Below, piece after piece: positions 63,594 to 64,000 of a stretch of 64,000 nucleotides of DNA. This DNA comes from CBDCGV01 sp965216955 (GTDB taxonomy: Bacteria; Bacteroidota; Bacteroidia; Chitinophagales; JADIYW01). Numbering within the stretch: the stretch's first letter is position 1; each line of letters starts with the position of its first letter. Position numbers and translations under genes: made by a program. The notes below the pieces were generated by a model. It was not told the origin of the DNA. It made no database searches and was given only the letters and a program-made list of their open reading frames with translations. The DNA lies in assembly GCA_965216955.1 (NCBI GenBank), contig CBDCGV010000006.1, positions 66,850 through 130,849 on the forward strand. Reading direction: 5' to 3'.

Positions 63594-64000
63594 TCAACCA
63601 ATAATATTTTGAAGATGATCTTTTTTTAAGATTTTAATTGCACTTCCTTGCATTCGAATGAGTCCTTCTTCTCTAAAATCACTTAATGTTCTGATTATCG
63701 TCTCTTTTGATGTCCCAACAATATGTGCTAAATCCTCTCTCTTAAGTATAATATTAGAATCGCTACTAAAGATAGACTCTAAATACAAGATGCATTCAGC
63801 TACTCGTTTTCGCACCGAATTATATGCTAAATGAACCATACGCTCCTGTAATTCCTCTAAGTCATGGGTTAATTGATTATTCACCCAACCACAAAGTGCT
63901 TTATCATTTTCTATCAATGATTTAAGTGATGACTTAGGGATTAATTTAATTTCTGTTGTTTCAATTGCAATCGCACTATCCTGATGAGGACTATCATCCA
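63594..64000 (-). CDS. Fnr-type Crp/Fnr regulator, 3' part only
   Basis: The reading frame is open to the window edge, past the apparent TTG at 63917, so the start lies outside. The visible ~134 residues hold the end of the sensor domain (DSAIAIETTEIKLIP), the dimer helix, and a helix-turn-helix LKREDLAHIVGTSKETIIRT. The HTH glutamate/arginine pattern ETIIRTLSDF fits recognition of a TGA-N6-TCA type site. Iron-sulphur cysteines, if present, would be outside the window. The location beside the cco block suggests control of it. Confidence 0.88.
   Translation of the reverse strand, partial: DDSPHQDSAIAIETTEIKLIPKSSLKSLIENDKALCGWVNNQLTHDLEELQERMVHLAYNSVRKRVAECILYLESIFSSDSNIILKREDLAHIVGTSKETIIRTLSDFREEGLIRMQGSAIKILKKDHLQNIIG

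Overview
This window is AT-rich chromosomal DNA from a member of the Bacteroidota, probably a marine or free-living aerobe or microaerobe related to the Flavobacteriia/Saprospiria. The evidence is the gene content: a FecI/FecR/TonB receptor cassette, lipoproteins with an acidic stretch after the lipid-anchor cysteine, a fused CcoNO cbb3 oxidase with a mono-haem CcoP, and a bacterial GH3 family protein. Several upstream regions also carry the Bacteroidota -7 promoter box TAnnTTTG. The exact genus cannot be told from the sequence.

Layout. 1-6.1 kb: partial class III aminotransferase, a Crp/Fnr regulator, an Arc-type regulator with operator-like repeats, a membrane coiled-coil protein, a flavin amine oxidase, tRNA-Ala(GGC), an ORF relic without a start, and a BCCT transporter whose first membrane helix lies upstream of any usual start codon. 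5.7-9.4 kb: surE with a coupled small membrane gene, then a TAATG-coupled four-gene membrane operon. 9.4-19.6 kb: housekeeping and envelope genes (DUF4412, rhomboid, CNNM/CorC-like, MscS, rpsU, dnaG, M20 dipeptidase, DUF1573, ubiA-ruvX-def). 19.6-26 kb: accessory surface genes. These are a probable zinc-uptake lipoprotein and ZnuD-like receptor behind twin inverted repeats, with the receptor frameshifted; a PF13557-type outer-membrane protein; and a leucine-rich-repeat lipoprotein. The last two share a ~90-bp upstream repeat. 26-30.8 kb: GH3-ilvE operon, Ste24 protease, rplU and an extended rpmA. 30.9-36.3 kb: ECF sigma, FecR, TonB receptor and an acidic Kazal-like lipoprotein. 36.5-54.5 kb: mostly housekeeping (aspartate-type aminotransferase, queA, cobalamin adenosyltransferase, gatC, trpS, priA, fabG, sucD, MlaFE-type ABC transporter). 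54.6-64 kb: a cytochrome cbb3 block, ccoI-S-NO-Q-P-G-H plus a SafE-type gene, closed by a convergent partial Fnr-type regulator. A TGA-N6-TCA site sits in front of ccoNO.

How it fits together. The most coherent physiological unit is the cbb3 block: structural subunits, copper ATPase, assembly factors and a likely oxygen- or redox-responsive regulator. The most unusual part is 19.6-36.3 kb, which encodes cell-surface uptake and binding proteins. It shows a broken receptor, repeat expansion, a paired regulatory-looking repeat and a little-described TonB partner protein. No CRISPR array, prophage or intact insertion sequence was seen.
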